Translations under genes and position numbers: made by a program
Notes under the pieces: model-generated
Told to the model about the DNA's origin: nothing
The model's input: the letters and a program-made list of their open reading frames with translations, nothing else
The model's database searches: none
Shown here: in pieces, positions 7,966 through 20,100 of the stretch
Position numbering within the stretch: position 1 is the first letter of the stretch
How the letters are laid out: each line of letters opens with the position of its first letter
Assembly (NCBI GenBank): GCA_027922465.2
Contig: BQMF02000809.1
Location: 1-64,000 of the forward strand
DNA length: 64,000 bases
Direction: 5' to 3'
DNA from: Turritopsis dohrnii
Lineage: Eukaryota; Cnidaria; Hydrozoa; Anthoathecata; Oceaniidae

Positions 7966-9542
7966 TGTTTTTTCTATTATTTTATAATAATTTTATTTTA
8001 TTGTGGCAACGTTGCTTATGAAAATTATATTTACTCATGGTTACTAAGGTTATATATCAATATTTACTTGTTATGTTTCTACTTTCATTGTAACGCGAAC
8101 TTTTAAAAATAAACAATGAATCATAACCTATTGTAATACATTCTACACCTGCCAACCAGTAATCAACAATTTGCAGACTATAGGTTATACTTCAAAACAT
8201 ACCACCTGCAAACCATTTCAAACAGAAAACAATACACCTGAAAAGTAAATTAACACATATGTACATATCTACGCATGCGCAACTTTTGACAAGAGGGTGG
8301 TCTCGAGCTATATGATTTAGTCAGAACATCCGCAACGGAGGGTGACAAAAAATTAGAGCGCTTTTTAGAGAAAATATAAGACTTTACTATAGAAAAACAT
8401 CTACCTTCCCCCCCACCCCCGTACATCATCATCATAGTTTACCGTACATTTTTAATATAATGGTCTTTACTTACGACAACAAAGCACGCAAACCAAGAAT
8501 GAAGGCTAGTATAGAGCAGTCCACGTTAAAGTTCCAATATTTCTGTTGCATATTGTTTATTCTGTGCTTCATTGTACAAGTTTCTAAAATTGAAAAGTCT
8601 CGAAAACAAAATTTTTTATTTCTCACTTTGGAAATATTTAGTTGGGTGGGGTTATCATATAGAAATAAAATCATAAATGGGTGGGGGTGGTGAAATTTTT
8701 GGAAAACTGCAAATAGACCCACTCCCCCTGGAATTACCTTCTCAAGAGTTAATTACTTTTTACTTCTATTTCTATTTAAGTGAATAATAACTGATTGGCA
8801 AAGTGTATCGATACAACAAAGAAACAGCTTCTAGTCAGGGTCACAGGAGGAATTACTGGAATATACAAACGTCAAGTCACATTCTGTACATTCGAGGTCA
8901 CACTGTTGATATATACAATGTTTCATACATATTTCAGTACATTATTTCAGTTGAGAGAAAGCCTCTACTATAATATGACGAGGAACCCAGGCTAGGCCTC
9001 TGGTAAAAAACTCTGAAATAATGGGCAGACAAACACTAACGAAAGATCAGCTGCTAAAACTGTGTCAACATATGGAAATGACACACCAAACCTAGACATA
9101 ATAAGAGAGATAGAACTTTTGATCGAAGGTAAGGGGAAATTTGTACACACCAAGTTAGTTTGAAGAAGACTGTGTCAGAACAGAAAGTTCAGCTAGTTAT
9201 TCTGAACACACCAAAGGCATCTAACCCAATCTATGGGTATAACATTGTTGATGTTAGAATATTGTGCAGTATTGTCAAAGAAATGGCATGTGCTGATTGC
9301 AAACAAGTGACTTCATTGTTGCATGAAAATATGCTGCAAAAAAGGGGTTCGCATCATCCCTTATTGTGTCCTGTTCAAGATGTCATTATGAAAAAGATTT
9401 CTGTACATCCTTGATGAGTAATATAACTTTTCGTGGCATTGAAACGTTTTGATGCATATGCCTTAGTCAAAGACACAGAATAACTATGGCAAAATAAAGT
9501 TAATAACAAGATAATAATAGGTTAAGGTGAGCCAACAATTTT
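7966..9542. other. Non-coding stretch right of the virus block
   Basis: AT-rich, with no gene I can support. Reading frames are short (under 85 codons) and without motifs. A C-rich run lies at about 8407-8420. The right border of the viral insertion should lie somewhere here, but no terminal inverted repeat can be identified because the other end is outside the window. Confidence 0.4.
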
Positions 9543-10027
9543 ATAACAAAAAGAATCACAAGAAGTTTCATTTTTATTTTTATAATAAGGGAAGACCATG
9601 GTTCTGAGCAGCTATTATTACCCTGGCCTTAGAGAGAGTGTCTCCATGGTCTTGTCGTTTTATGTTCTTTGTGTGTGATGTAATTTTTCGACGTAACAAT
9701 GTTTTGTTGTCTTGTATTACGTAGCTTGTATTGTCTAACGTATTATGCCTGTATTAGCTAGTTCAGAATTTAAATGCAAAAATGTAATTAACTTTGTAAA
9801 AATATTTTATACACTTTAGTCTTTCTTTTTGGCCTGTTGTATTGCTTCCTTAATGTTTTTTGTATTGTTGTTAATTGCTACTTACATTTTTCTTTTTACA
9901 AAAGCTTATATGTAGAAACTTGTAAAACATATTTAACACGTGTTAAGAATGCCTACTAGTGGGTAGGCGAAATATCCACATAAAAATATAAATAAAAAAT
10001 GAAATTTCTTGTGATTCTTTTTGTTAT
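9543..10027. mobile_element. MITE with about 27-bp terminal inverted repeats
   Basis: The left end begins ATAACAAAAAGAATCACAAG and the right end is its reverse complement, ending CTTTTTGTTAT at 10027. Homology between arms continues for about 27 bases, followed by AT-rich subterminal sequence in both. The interior (485 bp overall) has no coding capacity. Non-autonomous DNA transposon; superfamily not assigned because no clear target duplication is visible. Confidence 0.7.
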
Positions 10028-10435
10028 GATAATGATAGTAGTAACATGTTATGTGATTGTGATCAGAGGAAATAAGGAAAGTGGTACATAACAAACTCTA
10101 TTTGTTATGTCAAAGAAATGAAAAATGTAAAATTGACAACCTGTTTTGGATGGATTTTCAGTTTTACTTGATTGTTTTATGAAATCACCATTGGTGAAGA
10201 ATCTTAACATCACGCGATCGCCAGATACAACGATTCAATTGACTTGGACGAATGATGAGAAGTCATGTACAATTTGCATGCAAAGTGACTAGTCAGATAT
10301 CACTGACAGAGCATCGCATTCGACTTGGGATTCAATACATTGGTTTCGCACTGATATCTTGCACAAGAAAATAAATAACTTTTCGCAGAGATCACGTTTA
10401 CCATTTTGCATCACAATTAAACAGAGAATGGGGTA
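10028..10435. other. Unassigned, possibly upstream part of the Ty3 remnant
   Basis: No open frame. The stretch directly precedes the reverse-transcriptase remnant and may be further decayed retroelement sequence, but I cannot align it to a domain. Confidence 0.25.
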
Positions 10436-10745
10436 TCGATGTATACACTCATAAAAGAAGGCATATTAGAAATAGTTGAAAATGAACCTACTCCTTTGTT
10501 TTATCCCATTGTCATAGTCCTGAAAAATAATAAACAACGTAAGCGTTTGTATTGAGATGAGTGTAACTAATCAAACAATAGCTTGAAATCCATATCCAAC
10601 ACCAACAGCAGATGATATGTTGGCGAAATTAACATCTAGCATAACTCTCTCCAAATTAGATTTTTGAAAATCATTTCATCAACTAGAAATAGATAAGTGC
10701 TGGTGTTATATCACAACTTTTCAATCAGATGAAAAAAGTTTAACT
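10436..10745 (+). pseudogene. Decayed Ty3/gypsy-type reverse transcriptase fragment
   Basis: Read across stops and frameshifts, the translation shows the start of a Ty3-type RT domain: a Leu-Lys/Ile-Lys-Glu-Gly-Ile-Leu-Glu helix, Pro-Ile-Val-Ile-Val-x-Lys-x-Asn, a Tyr-Pro-Thr-Pro-Thr-Ala-Asp-Asp-Met-Leu segment, then Leu-Asp-Phe and a Phe-His-Gln-Leu-Glu-Ile motif. Several stops (for example in the Arg-Leu-Tyr region at about 10552) make it dead. No LTRs, integrase or RNase H recognised nearby. Confidence 0.6.
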
Positions 10746-11109
10746 TCACTTACATGAAAATCATGTAACTTTAAATTTACACAAATGTTGCTTTTTACAC
10801 ACTAAAATCGAGTTTTATGTTTCCACGAAATCAGAATTACATCCAAGTTAAAGTAAGATTGAAGTGATAAGAAATGCACTGTGACCACAATCTGAACAAG
10901 GATTATTAAGTTAGGGTATACCTTTAACAACTCACAAAAGTAAAGGTTATATTCGAATGGAACATTGAATATGAACAGATCCTAAATGACTTAACCTAAC
11001 AACTGACAGGTGTATTGCCTATTTGGATAACAACATTTCCAAGAGACAGACTGTTACGAAACAAAAAGGTGATTCAGAGGTCGGTGGAAAAAAAATAACG
11101 ATGGTAATG
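10746..11109. other. Unassigned decayed sequence
   Basis: No coding frame, repeat or RNA gene that I can support. Lies between two transposon remnants. Confidence 0.2.
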
Positions 11110-11400
11110 AGAGTGATTTTTATGTTGATCTTTAGTATGAGGCTCTTTTCCAAATGACACAGCAGCACTGGAAAGAGGACAAGAGCACACCAAGTTAACT
11201 ACTTGGTTCGAATTAAATCGTGTTCATAAACAGGCATGACAATATTTATATCCTGATATAATGTGTTTCAAACACGACAACATAAGTGGTTGACTCGGTA
11301 GCATGGAGCAGAATAATTGTATGTAGAATGTATGCTAGCATTCGGCAAGGTGAAAGGTATTTCTCACGCGTGCTGGTTTCACATATTTTTTAATGGGTTT
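11110..11400 (+). pseudogene. Decayed Helitron Rep fragment
   Basis: About 280 bases match, with many substitutions and stops, the reverse complement of 49130-49440 in the intact Helitron gene. The shared part covers the segment with Leu-Glu-Arg-Gly-Gln-Glu-His, Thr-Trp-Phe-Glu-Leu-Asn-Arg and Gln-Tyr-Leu-Tyr-Pro-Asp-Ile. In-frame stops are present. An old partial copy of the same Helitron lineage. Confidence 0.65.
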
Positions 11401-11842
11401 CATATAATCAAATTTGATAACATGCAAATAAGAAGTAATTTGTTTCACAGTTTTCCTCTATTAACGTGATTAAAATGATTTCATATTTATCTGACTTTTC
11501 ATTGTAAAATATAAACATGAAGTAAACTAGGCACAATTACAATCAAATTGCTCGATGCTTGATGTATCTGACTATACATTGTGAAATAAATATGTTGAGA
11601 ATATGTAATTGTTGTCCAATATTTTCTCTTGCACAGACTAAGTTAGCACACAACTAATGGGATGTTAGATTTTGCTCTTGTGTATCTCTTTCATGTTGTC
11701 AAATGGACTATTGTACCGAGAATACTTTTAATCAATGTTCATATAGTCACATATAAATGACACATATAAATGACACACGTCCAAAAATATTGTTCTTAAC
11801 CATATGATTAACGTTATTCTTTCAGATGGCAAATAATATCAA
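11401..11842. other. AT-rich spacer before the Helitron array
   Basis: No gene. It includes a direct repeat of ATATAAATGACACA near 11750-11775. It ends in an A (11842) directly next to the CTAG terminus of the array. Confidence 0.3.
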
Positions 11843-12894
11843 CTAGCCGCCAAGGCGGCGTCGCTCGCCGCCCATGTTCAGCATGCGTTGACTTCACGAA
11901 AAATAAAATTAAGGAATTGGCAACCGAAAGTGTTACCATGTTGTAGAGCTCGAAAAACTGATTAAAAAAATGTATGGGATCGTTCCGCTACGATCAACCG
12001 TTACAGAGATATCATTCTTCAAAGATTTTGATGACGTCACAGGACCCCTCCCAAAAAAGTTAGACTCAAATTTTTTGTCACCTCATCGCCTGTATCGCGG
12101 ACCCGAAGAAACGTCAGTTATCCTAGCGACAGATTCGAAATCAAATATCAAATATCAGTTTAAACAATGGTTCCAAAAAACCACAAATTTCATGTGTTAT
12201 TTATTTGCACTCAAAACGTAGAGAGAAAAAAACTTTTTATTAGCTTTTGTTTTAAAAACGTTACGCGCTCTAACATGGGTGCTATCAAACAGGGGGAAAA
12301 TGGTTTCTCTTCTTAAAAAGTTCACACGGAGGAGAGAAAAAAGGCACGTGCTAAATGAATAAATAGAATAAAAAAACGTTCGATTAGAACGCTTAACAAT
12401 TAAAAGAACAAATTAAATTATTAAAAGAAAAGCAAAAAAAAACCAAAAAAAACAACATTTTCTTTTGATATGATACTCTTTTTTTACCTATCGGTTTTTA
12501 AACATTTTGATTGCTCAAAAAAAAAGTTCACCCGTCTCAGACAGTCAGGCAAGAGTTAGTGGCAAACCGAACATATGCTGCCACGTTCTGCCACTGCTGC
12601 TTTTTGTCCAAAATATTTAATCAGTTAGTGACTTTGTATTTAGTTGATGTACTGTTTTCAAAGCCAAGTCAATAATGTGGAATATAAAACTAACAATAAT
12701 GATAAAAACAAAACGTTATTCCTATTAGTTCATCAGCCAAAAAAAGTCACGTTCGATTGGGGTTGCAATGTATTTGCTTCAAACTCACGTCGCACACAAA
12801 AAAGAAATAATTTCGCTCACAACTCAATCTACCATTTTGCGTGACTTACAAACAAACAAACAAACAAACAGAGAATCGGCTATTAATATATAGA
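11843..12894 (-). mobile_element. Non-autonomous Helitron, array unit 1 (1052 bp)
   Basis: Has the 3' hairpin/CTAG at 11843 and 5' TC end at 12893-12894. Its 3' portion differs from the other four units: behind the hairpin it has the segment with AGAGCTCGAAAAACTGAT that is also found in the Helitron termini near 37.1 and 55.5 kb. Its 5' microsatellite is (TTTG)n only. No protein coding capacity. Confidence 0.88.
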
Positions 12895-13861
12895 CTAGCC
12901 GCCAAGGCGGCGTCGCTCGCCGCCAATGTCCACCTGCTCTGTATCACTGTATCAATAAACGTCATAAAATTGAAATATTCGCCATTAAGCAAGATAGACA
13001 ACATTCAGAACATTTTTTAAATTTATATATTTACAAAGCTTTTCGTAGAGGTTTCTACATCATCAGGTAAAACAAATTATGATTTGTTTTACCTTGTGCT
13101 CAACCAGAAGCAGATTCGAAGTCACAACCTCTGGTAAAACCAATCTTTTATCAGTGTAACAATACACTCAAAACGTAGAGAGTGAAAACTTCAACTTTTT
13201 ATTAGCTTTTGTTTTAAAAAAGTTACCCACTCTAACATGGGTGCTATCAAACGTAAGGAAGAAATAGTTTCTCTCCTTAAAAACATCACGACGGAGGAGA
13301 GAAAAAAGGCACGTGCTAATTGAATAAATAGAATAAAAAACGTTCGATCAGAACGCTTAACAATTAAAAGAAGAAATTAATTTGTTAAAAGAAAAGCAAA
13401 AAAAAAAAAAAAAAAACACATTTTGTTTTGATATAATACTCTTTTTTTACCTATCAGTTTTTAAACATTTTGATTGCTCAAAAAAAAAGTTCACCCGTCT
13501 CAGACAGTCAGGCAAGAGTTAGTGGCAAATCGCACATGCTGCCACGTTCTGCCACTGCTGCTTTTTGTCCAAAATGTTTAATCAGTTAGTTTCTTTGTAT
13601 TTAGTTGATGTACTGTTTTCAAAGCCAAGTCAACGTGGAATATAAAACTAACAATAATGATAAAAACAAAACGTTATTCCTATTAGTTCATCAGCCAAAA
13701 AAAGTCACGTTCGATTGAGGGTTGCAATGTATTTGCTTCGAACTCACGTCGCACACACAAAAATAATAATTTCGCTCACAACTCAATCTACCATTTTGCG
13801 TGACTTACAAACAAACAAACAGACAGACAGACAGACAGAGAATCGGCTATTAATATATAGA
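12895..13861 (-). mobile_element. Non-autonomous Helitron, array unit 2 (967 bp)
   Basis: Terminal hairpin/CTAG at 12895 and TC at 13860-13861. Carries about 110 extra bases at 12965-13100, absent from units 3-5, replacing the usual sequence after the hairpin region. Body is most like unit 5. Confidence 0.85.
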
Positions 13862-14727
13862 CTAGCCGCCAAGGCGGCGTCGCTCGCCGCCCATGTCCAC
13901 CTGCTCTGTATCACTGTATCAATAAACGTCAAATTTCCTTATAAACGGCTCGTACAACCAGAAGCAGATTCGAAGTCACAACCTCTGGTAAAACCAATCT
14001 TTTATCAGTGTAACAATACACTCAAAACGTATAGAGAGAAAACTTCAACTTTTTATTAACTTTTATTTTAAAAAAGTTACGCGCTCTAACATGGGTGCTA
14101 TCAAACGTAAGGGGAAAATGGATTCTCTTCTTAAAAAGATCACACGGGAGGAGAGAAGAAAAGGCACGTGCTAAATGAATCAAGTGAATAAAAAAAACGT
14201 TCGATCTGATATAAAATAAAATAGATTAAAAGAAATCGATTAAAGACAACTATTATGACAAAAGCAAAAAAAAAATATTTTGTTTTATGATATTTTTTTT
14301 TTACCTATAGGTTTTTAAACATTTTCATTACTCGAAAAAAAAGTTCACCCGTCTCAGACAGTCAGGCAAGGATACGTTAGGATACACTGGCAAACCGAGA
14401 TGCTGCCACGTTCTCCCACGGCTGCTTTTTGTCCAAAATGTTTTATCAGTTAGTTTCTTTGTATTTAGTTGATGTATTGTTTTCAAAGCCAAGTCAACGT
14501 GGAATATAAAACTAACAAAATAATAAAAACGAAACGTTATTCCTATTAGTTCATCAGCCAAAAGAAGTCACGTTCGATTGGGGTTGCAATGTATTTGCTT
14601 CGAACTCACGTCGCACACAAAAAAGAAATAATTTCGCTCACAACTCAATCTACCATTTTGCGTGACTTACAAACAAACAAACAAACAAACAGACAGACAG
14701 ACGGAGAATCGGCTATTAATATATAGA
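13862..14727 (-). mobile_element. Non-autonomous Helitron, array unit 3 (866 bp)
   Basis: Terminal hairpin/CTAG at 13862 and TC at 14726-14727, with a (TTTG)n(TCTG)n microsatellite next to the 5' end. Body closest to unit 4. Confidence 0.85.
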
Positions 14728-15603
14728 CTAGCCGCCAAGGCGGCGTCGCTCGCCGCCTATGTCCACCTGCTCTGTATCACTGTATCAATAAACGTCAAAT
14801 TTCCTTATAAACGGCTCGTTCAACTTGTGTTCAACCAGAAGCAGATTCGAAGTCACAACCTCTGGTAAAACCAATCTTTTATCAGTGTAACAATACACTC
14901 AAAACGTATAGAGAGAAAACTTCAACTTTTTATTAACTTTTGTTTTAAAAAAGTTACGCGCTCTAACATGGGTGCTATCAAACGTAAGGGGGAAATGGTT
15001 TCTCTTCTTAAAAAGATCACACGGGAGGAGAGAAAAAAGGCACGTGCTAAATGAATAAAGTGAATAAAAAAAAACGTTCGATCTGACTAAAATAGATTAA
15101 AAGAAATCGATTAAAACAAATTAAGACAACTATTATGACAAAAGCAAAAAAAAATATTTTGTATTTTTGTATTTTTTTACCTATCGGTTTAAACATTTTG
15201 ATTGCTCGAAAAAAAGTTCACCCGTCTCAGACAGTCAGGCAAAGATACATTAGGATACACTGGTAAACCGCACATGCTCCCACGTTCTGCCACTGCTGCT
15301 TTATGTCCAAAACGTTTACTCAGTTAGTTTCTTTGTATTTAGTTGATGTATTGTTTTCAAAGCCAAGTCAACGTGGTATATAAAAGTAACAATAATAATA
15401 AAAACAAAACGTTATTCCTATTAGTTCATCAGCCAAAAAAAGTCACGTTCGATTGAGGGTTGCAATGTATTTGCTTCGAACTCACGTCGCACACACAAAA
15501 AAAATAATTTCGCTCACAACTCAATCTACCACTTTGCGTGACTTACAAACAAACAAACAAACAAACAAACAGACAGACGGAGAATCGGCTATTAATATAT
15601 AGA
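14728..15603 (-). mobile_element. Non-autonomous Helitron, array unit 4 (876 bp)
   Basis: Terminal hairpin/CTAG at 14728 and TC at 15602-15603. Shares with unit 3 the GATACATTAGGATACACTGG-type internal segment not present in units 1, 2 and 5. Confidence 0.85.
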
Positions 15604-16453
15604 CTAGCCGCCAAGGCGGCGTCGCTCGCCGCCGATGTTCACCTGCTCTGTATCACTGTATCAATAAACGTCAAATTTCCTTATAAACGGCTCGTACAAC
15701 TTGTGTTCAACCAGAAGCATATTCGAAGTCACAACCTCTGATAAAACCAATCTTTTATCAGTGTAACAATACACTCAAAATGTAGAAAGAGAAAACTTCA
15801 ACTTTTTATTAGCTTTTGTTTTAAAAAAGTTACGCACTCTAACATGGGTGCTATCAAACGTAAGGGGGAAATAGTTTCTCTTCTTAAAAACATCACGACG
15901 GAGGAGAGAAAAAAGGCACGTGCTAAATGAATAAATAGAATAAAAAACGTTCGATCAGAACGCTTAACAATTAAAAGAAGAAATTAATTTGTTAAAAGAA
16001 AAAAAAAAAAAGAATTGTTTTGATATAATACTCTTTTTTTACCTATTGGTTTTTAAACATTTTGATTGCTCAAAAAAAAAGTTCACCCGTCTCAGACAGT
16101 CAGGCAAGAGTTAGGCAAACCGAACATATGCTGCCACGTTCTGCCACTGCTGCTTTTTGTCCAAAATATTTAATCAGTTAGTTTCTTTATATTTAGTTGA
16201 TGTACTGTTTTCAAAGCCAAGTTAACGTGGAATATAAAACTAACAATAATGATAAAAACAAAACGTTATTCCTATTAGTTCATCAGCCAAAAAAAGTCAC
16301 GTTCGATTGGGGTTGCAATGTATTTGCTTCGAACTCACGTCGCACACAAAAAAAGAAATAATTTCGCTCACAACTCAATCTACCATTTTGCGTGACAGAC
16401 AAACAAACAGACAGACAGACAGACAGACAGAGAATCGGCTATTAATATATAGA
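15604..16453 (-). mobile_element. Non-autonomous Helitron, array unit 5 (850 bp)
   Basis: Terminal hairpin/CTAG at 15604 and TC at 16452-16453, followed by a T at 16454 (A on the element strand). Most upstream unit on the element strand; it supplies the true 5' border of the array. Confidence 0.85.
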
Positions 16454-16624
16454 TTACAATAATAACCAAAACAAAAACATCCAGCCAGCAGTTGCTACTT
16501 TATGTAAGCACCTCAGGATAATTTCATTTTGTTGTATGAACTTCTTTCAAGTTCAATCTTTTACAATCTTACATTCTTTGTTTTTCTTTCAGTTTAAAAT
16601 GGCTCGTACATCTATATATCCATA

Positions 16625-16927
16625 TCTATATATTAATAGCCGATTCTCTGTTTGTTTGTCTGTCTGTTTGTCTGTCACGCAAAATGGTAGATTGAGTTGT
16701 GAGCGAAATTATTTCTTTTTTTGTGTGCGACGTGAGTTCGAAGCAAATACATTGCAACCCCAATCGAACGTGACTTTTTTTGGCTGATGAACTAATAGAA
16801 ATAACGTTTCGTTTTTATTACTATTGTGTTAGTTTTATATTCCACATTATTGACTTGGCTTTGAAAACAGTACATCAACTAAATACAAAGTCACTAACTG
16901 ATTAAATATTTTGGACAAAAAGCCACA
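16625..16927 (+). mobile_element. Helitron copy, 5' part, split by the MULE element
   Basis: Plus-strand copy with intact 5' end (A then TCTATATATTAATAGCCG from 16625). It runs in register with the array units until 16927, where a MULE-type element interrupts it. Continuation is at 22931. Confidence 0.85.
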
Positions 16928-17142
16928 GGTAGATTCTAGATCCAAAAACCAATTCCGCCCGCACAGTACATATCGGGAACTGCTATTTCCAATACCTCAA
17001 AACCACATGCACGCGAATGGTCATGTGTTCAAACTTTTTAGCGAAAACATAGCAAAGCACGTGTGGCGCGTGGATGCACGAAAACAGCTGTTGATGTATT
17101 AGACTGATCGTATTAGCTAAATTTTTATCAATCGAGGAAAGC

Positions 17143-20100
17143 ATGGAAGAACATAACTTAGAAACATCAGGACTGGAAGAGGGTACGTTGTTGAGTCTTT
17201 TTTAAGCTGAGAATGGGGATGGAAGACTGGTTTTCAGCAGAGAAATAAGTAATTCCTGTACTTTATCGAAAATAACTATGCTGTTTTAGTTCTTTGTACA
17301 GCTATGTTTCCTTTTATTTGATTTCTTTTTTATAGGCTCATCCATTTTACAACGCTGCTTCGACTCACTGGAGGCTGCAGAAAAAGCAATCACTGCATTT
17401 GAACTAGAAACCTCGTCAAAATTTTATGTCTACATGAAAGATAAACATTTTGGAATAAAAGGTATATTGAAGTTTAGCAAATCTAATCATCCAAGACGTG
17501 TGTTTCTTTCTATCTCGACAGTGCGTTGGTTTCTTTTAGCGTGTTGCATTTAGTTTTTTCTATAAGTTCTTTGTTTTTTACGTTCTTGTTTTTAACGAGT
17601 CTATACATGATGTGAGTTTTATCATAAGAAGAAGTTATATGTTAGAATAGCAAAAGTACTCTGGGGGAAAAGTCGTGTTCTCTGTGCAAAATTAACACAT
17701 AACACCTATACTTCCACTTTTCTTATATTTTTTTTAGATATTGATTTGAAGTCACATAAAATCTGTTTTGAAGATAAGAAGATTCCAAACGAGCAGCAGC
17801 AAATTCAATTTGATGGTACCCTGTTTATTATACTGGGATCTAAGTTTCTTGATTGTGCACATGGAAAGGATCATTCCATATCAAAAAAGAAGAAATATTT
17901 TAACGAAAAGTTAAATGATAAGGTAAGTTTAAATTCAATTCAAACTTCTTTTTGTCTTGCTGATGAATTTAGCATATAAAATAAATATTTAAATATTTTG
18001 TGCATATAAAATAAATATTTCGCCAAACTTAATTGAATTGTGTTTTTATGTTTAGAATAAAACTGATGGCAACCTATTTTCCAGAAGTTGGTTTTTATCG
18101 CAAAACACATTGAAAATGAACTGCCCCGCAAAAATAAGAATACGAGACGTAAGACATTTTACTGACTATAAGGTATAACCCTTTTGTTATTGATCCAGTA
18201 TCTTGTTTTTGATTATGAAACTTGACTGCTTAGTGGTATTTTTTCTTAAATTCCTTGTTCTAATTACTTATACATTCGCTTACTTATCGTAGATCGAAAG
18301 CAATACAGAAAAGCGAAAACGCACTGTATCAGAGAAATTGAGGAAGTCTTGGAGTGACTCTAAAGGCAGCATTCCAACCAAAAGAGTATATTATGTTAAA
18401 TTTCCTGCCAAAGATGCTCACAAGGGTCACCTTATTAATCAGGTAAATAATTTTCAAACAAACACTAAAGATTTATCTCTAGTTTAGTATGGGAGTTACT
18501 AAAAGTAATATGTTTGCCTTACTCTTCTATCAAATGACACTCAGAGGCAAGCTTTTACGGTTTGCTTTTTTTGAATGCTTTAATTTGTTTTTCAGCATAA
18601 CGGTATGGCACAAAGATTAGATGAAAAAATCATATCAAAGATTCATCAGTTGGTCAGTGAAGGTGTTCGAGATGTTCGTGAGATGCAACGTCATATTAGA
18701 ATTTTCGTCAAAAATGAACTATTTCGTAATTCAGCAGTCCCATCGAGTACGAATCGCCGCTACCATCCAAAATTAAAAGATCTGCGAAACCATATGTACA
18801 TTGCTGCGATGAAAATGAAGTTCTCAAAATTAGACCAAGAGAATTTACAAAAGAAAGTTGAGGAATGGAAAACTGAATCATTATCTGATAGCTTTTTTTA
18901 CAGAGGGTACGGAGAAGTCAATGAGATTGAAAACAATGAGGAGTACAATAAAGATAATAAAATTGATAATGAAGAAGAGGTTCAGGTAGATATCAGACTG
19001 TTTAAATCTTTCTATCTGCGAATGCTTTGATCGTGAAAGTATTATTACTTGTATATTGATAAGACGTTTTTCATTTCAAGGTGAACCAGCTTCCTACTAC
19101 ACAAAAATTACTGTTTGTTCATCAAACGAGTCAACAGCGTCACCTTTTACAGAAATATGGGAATCATATTTGCTTATTGGATGCGACATACAAAACAACC
19201 AAATATGCAATCCCGCTCTTCTTTGTTGCCGTCAAAACCAATGTTGACTATCAAATCATTGGGTCATTTGCATCACAAGATGAAACAACGAAAACCATCA
19301 CTGAAGCTCTTGCTATTTTGAAGGGATGGAATGTTGCATGGAAACCAATCTGTTTTATGGTGGATAATTCTGAAGAGGAAATACAATCCTTAGAGTGTGT
19401 TTTTCCAGGTACTTGTAAGTCATGAATTTCCGATTAAAACACAATTATTATGTTATGGAAACATCCCGTTTCCATAACATTGCATGGTTCACAAAGAAAA
19501 AAGTTTTCCTTCCATAAAAAAGAAGTTATATATCCGCATCTGCAGCTCCCTCTAAAATACTTATTACAGAAATAGATACTAGCTGTGATTCAATTTTGTA
19601 TCCAATCAATTGAATACAAAATTCTTGAATTTTTTTTTTTTTTTAGAATGCCGGGTGATACTTTGTGATTTCCACCGAGAACAAGCGTGGGATCGTTGGT
19701 TATCATTATCTAATAATGGGATGAGGGTGTATAAAGAAGTTGCACTTGCTAAATTGAGGAAGGTACGAAGAAACAAAGTTTATTTTTCTGCATATGTGCG
19801 ATTTCCTGTTTGAAATTTGATTGGGCAAATGAAAATCAAATGACAATTTTTGTTTTTCCATAACGTAGATTGCAGCAGCTGACGATTCTGAAGAATATCA
19901 AGAAGCAGTTGAAGATTTGAAAAATAGCAATATTTGGGTGAACGATTATAGCAAGCGCTTTAGACACTGGGTTGATAAGACTTGGCTTCCAGAGCACAAA
20001 GTGAGTTCCATACAATATTACAGTAGCCTCTTTCTATCGCCTAAGCGACAGAAATATTTTGATATCCAGTCATTATAACATATTTTGCCATGTTTAGAGA

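Larger units (their letters stand above)
11843..16453 (-). repeat. Head-to-tail array of five non-autonomous Helitrons
   Basis: Five monomers lie end to end in the same (minus) orientation. On the minus strand each begins TCTATATATTAATAGCCG and ends with the hairpin GCCGCCTTGGCGGC plus TAG, i.e. terminal CTAG. Internal junctions read CTAG directly followed by TC, without a host base between. The whole array is flanked by host A on its 5' side (T at 16454 on plus) and host T on its 3' side (A at 11842 on plus), as expected for one Helitron-type A/T target. Confidence 0.88.

Noticed and set aside
8460..8722. Overlapping plus and minus frames near 8.5 kb
   Set aside because: Short, opposite each other, no motif, no splice context.
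13715..15741. Frames of 65-115 codons in the Helitron array
   Set aside because: They are open only because of the microsatellite and terminal hairpin sequence and repeat in each unit; the elements are non-coding.
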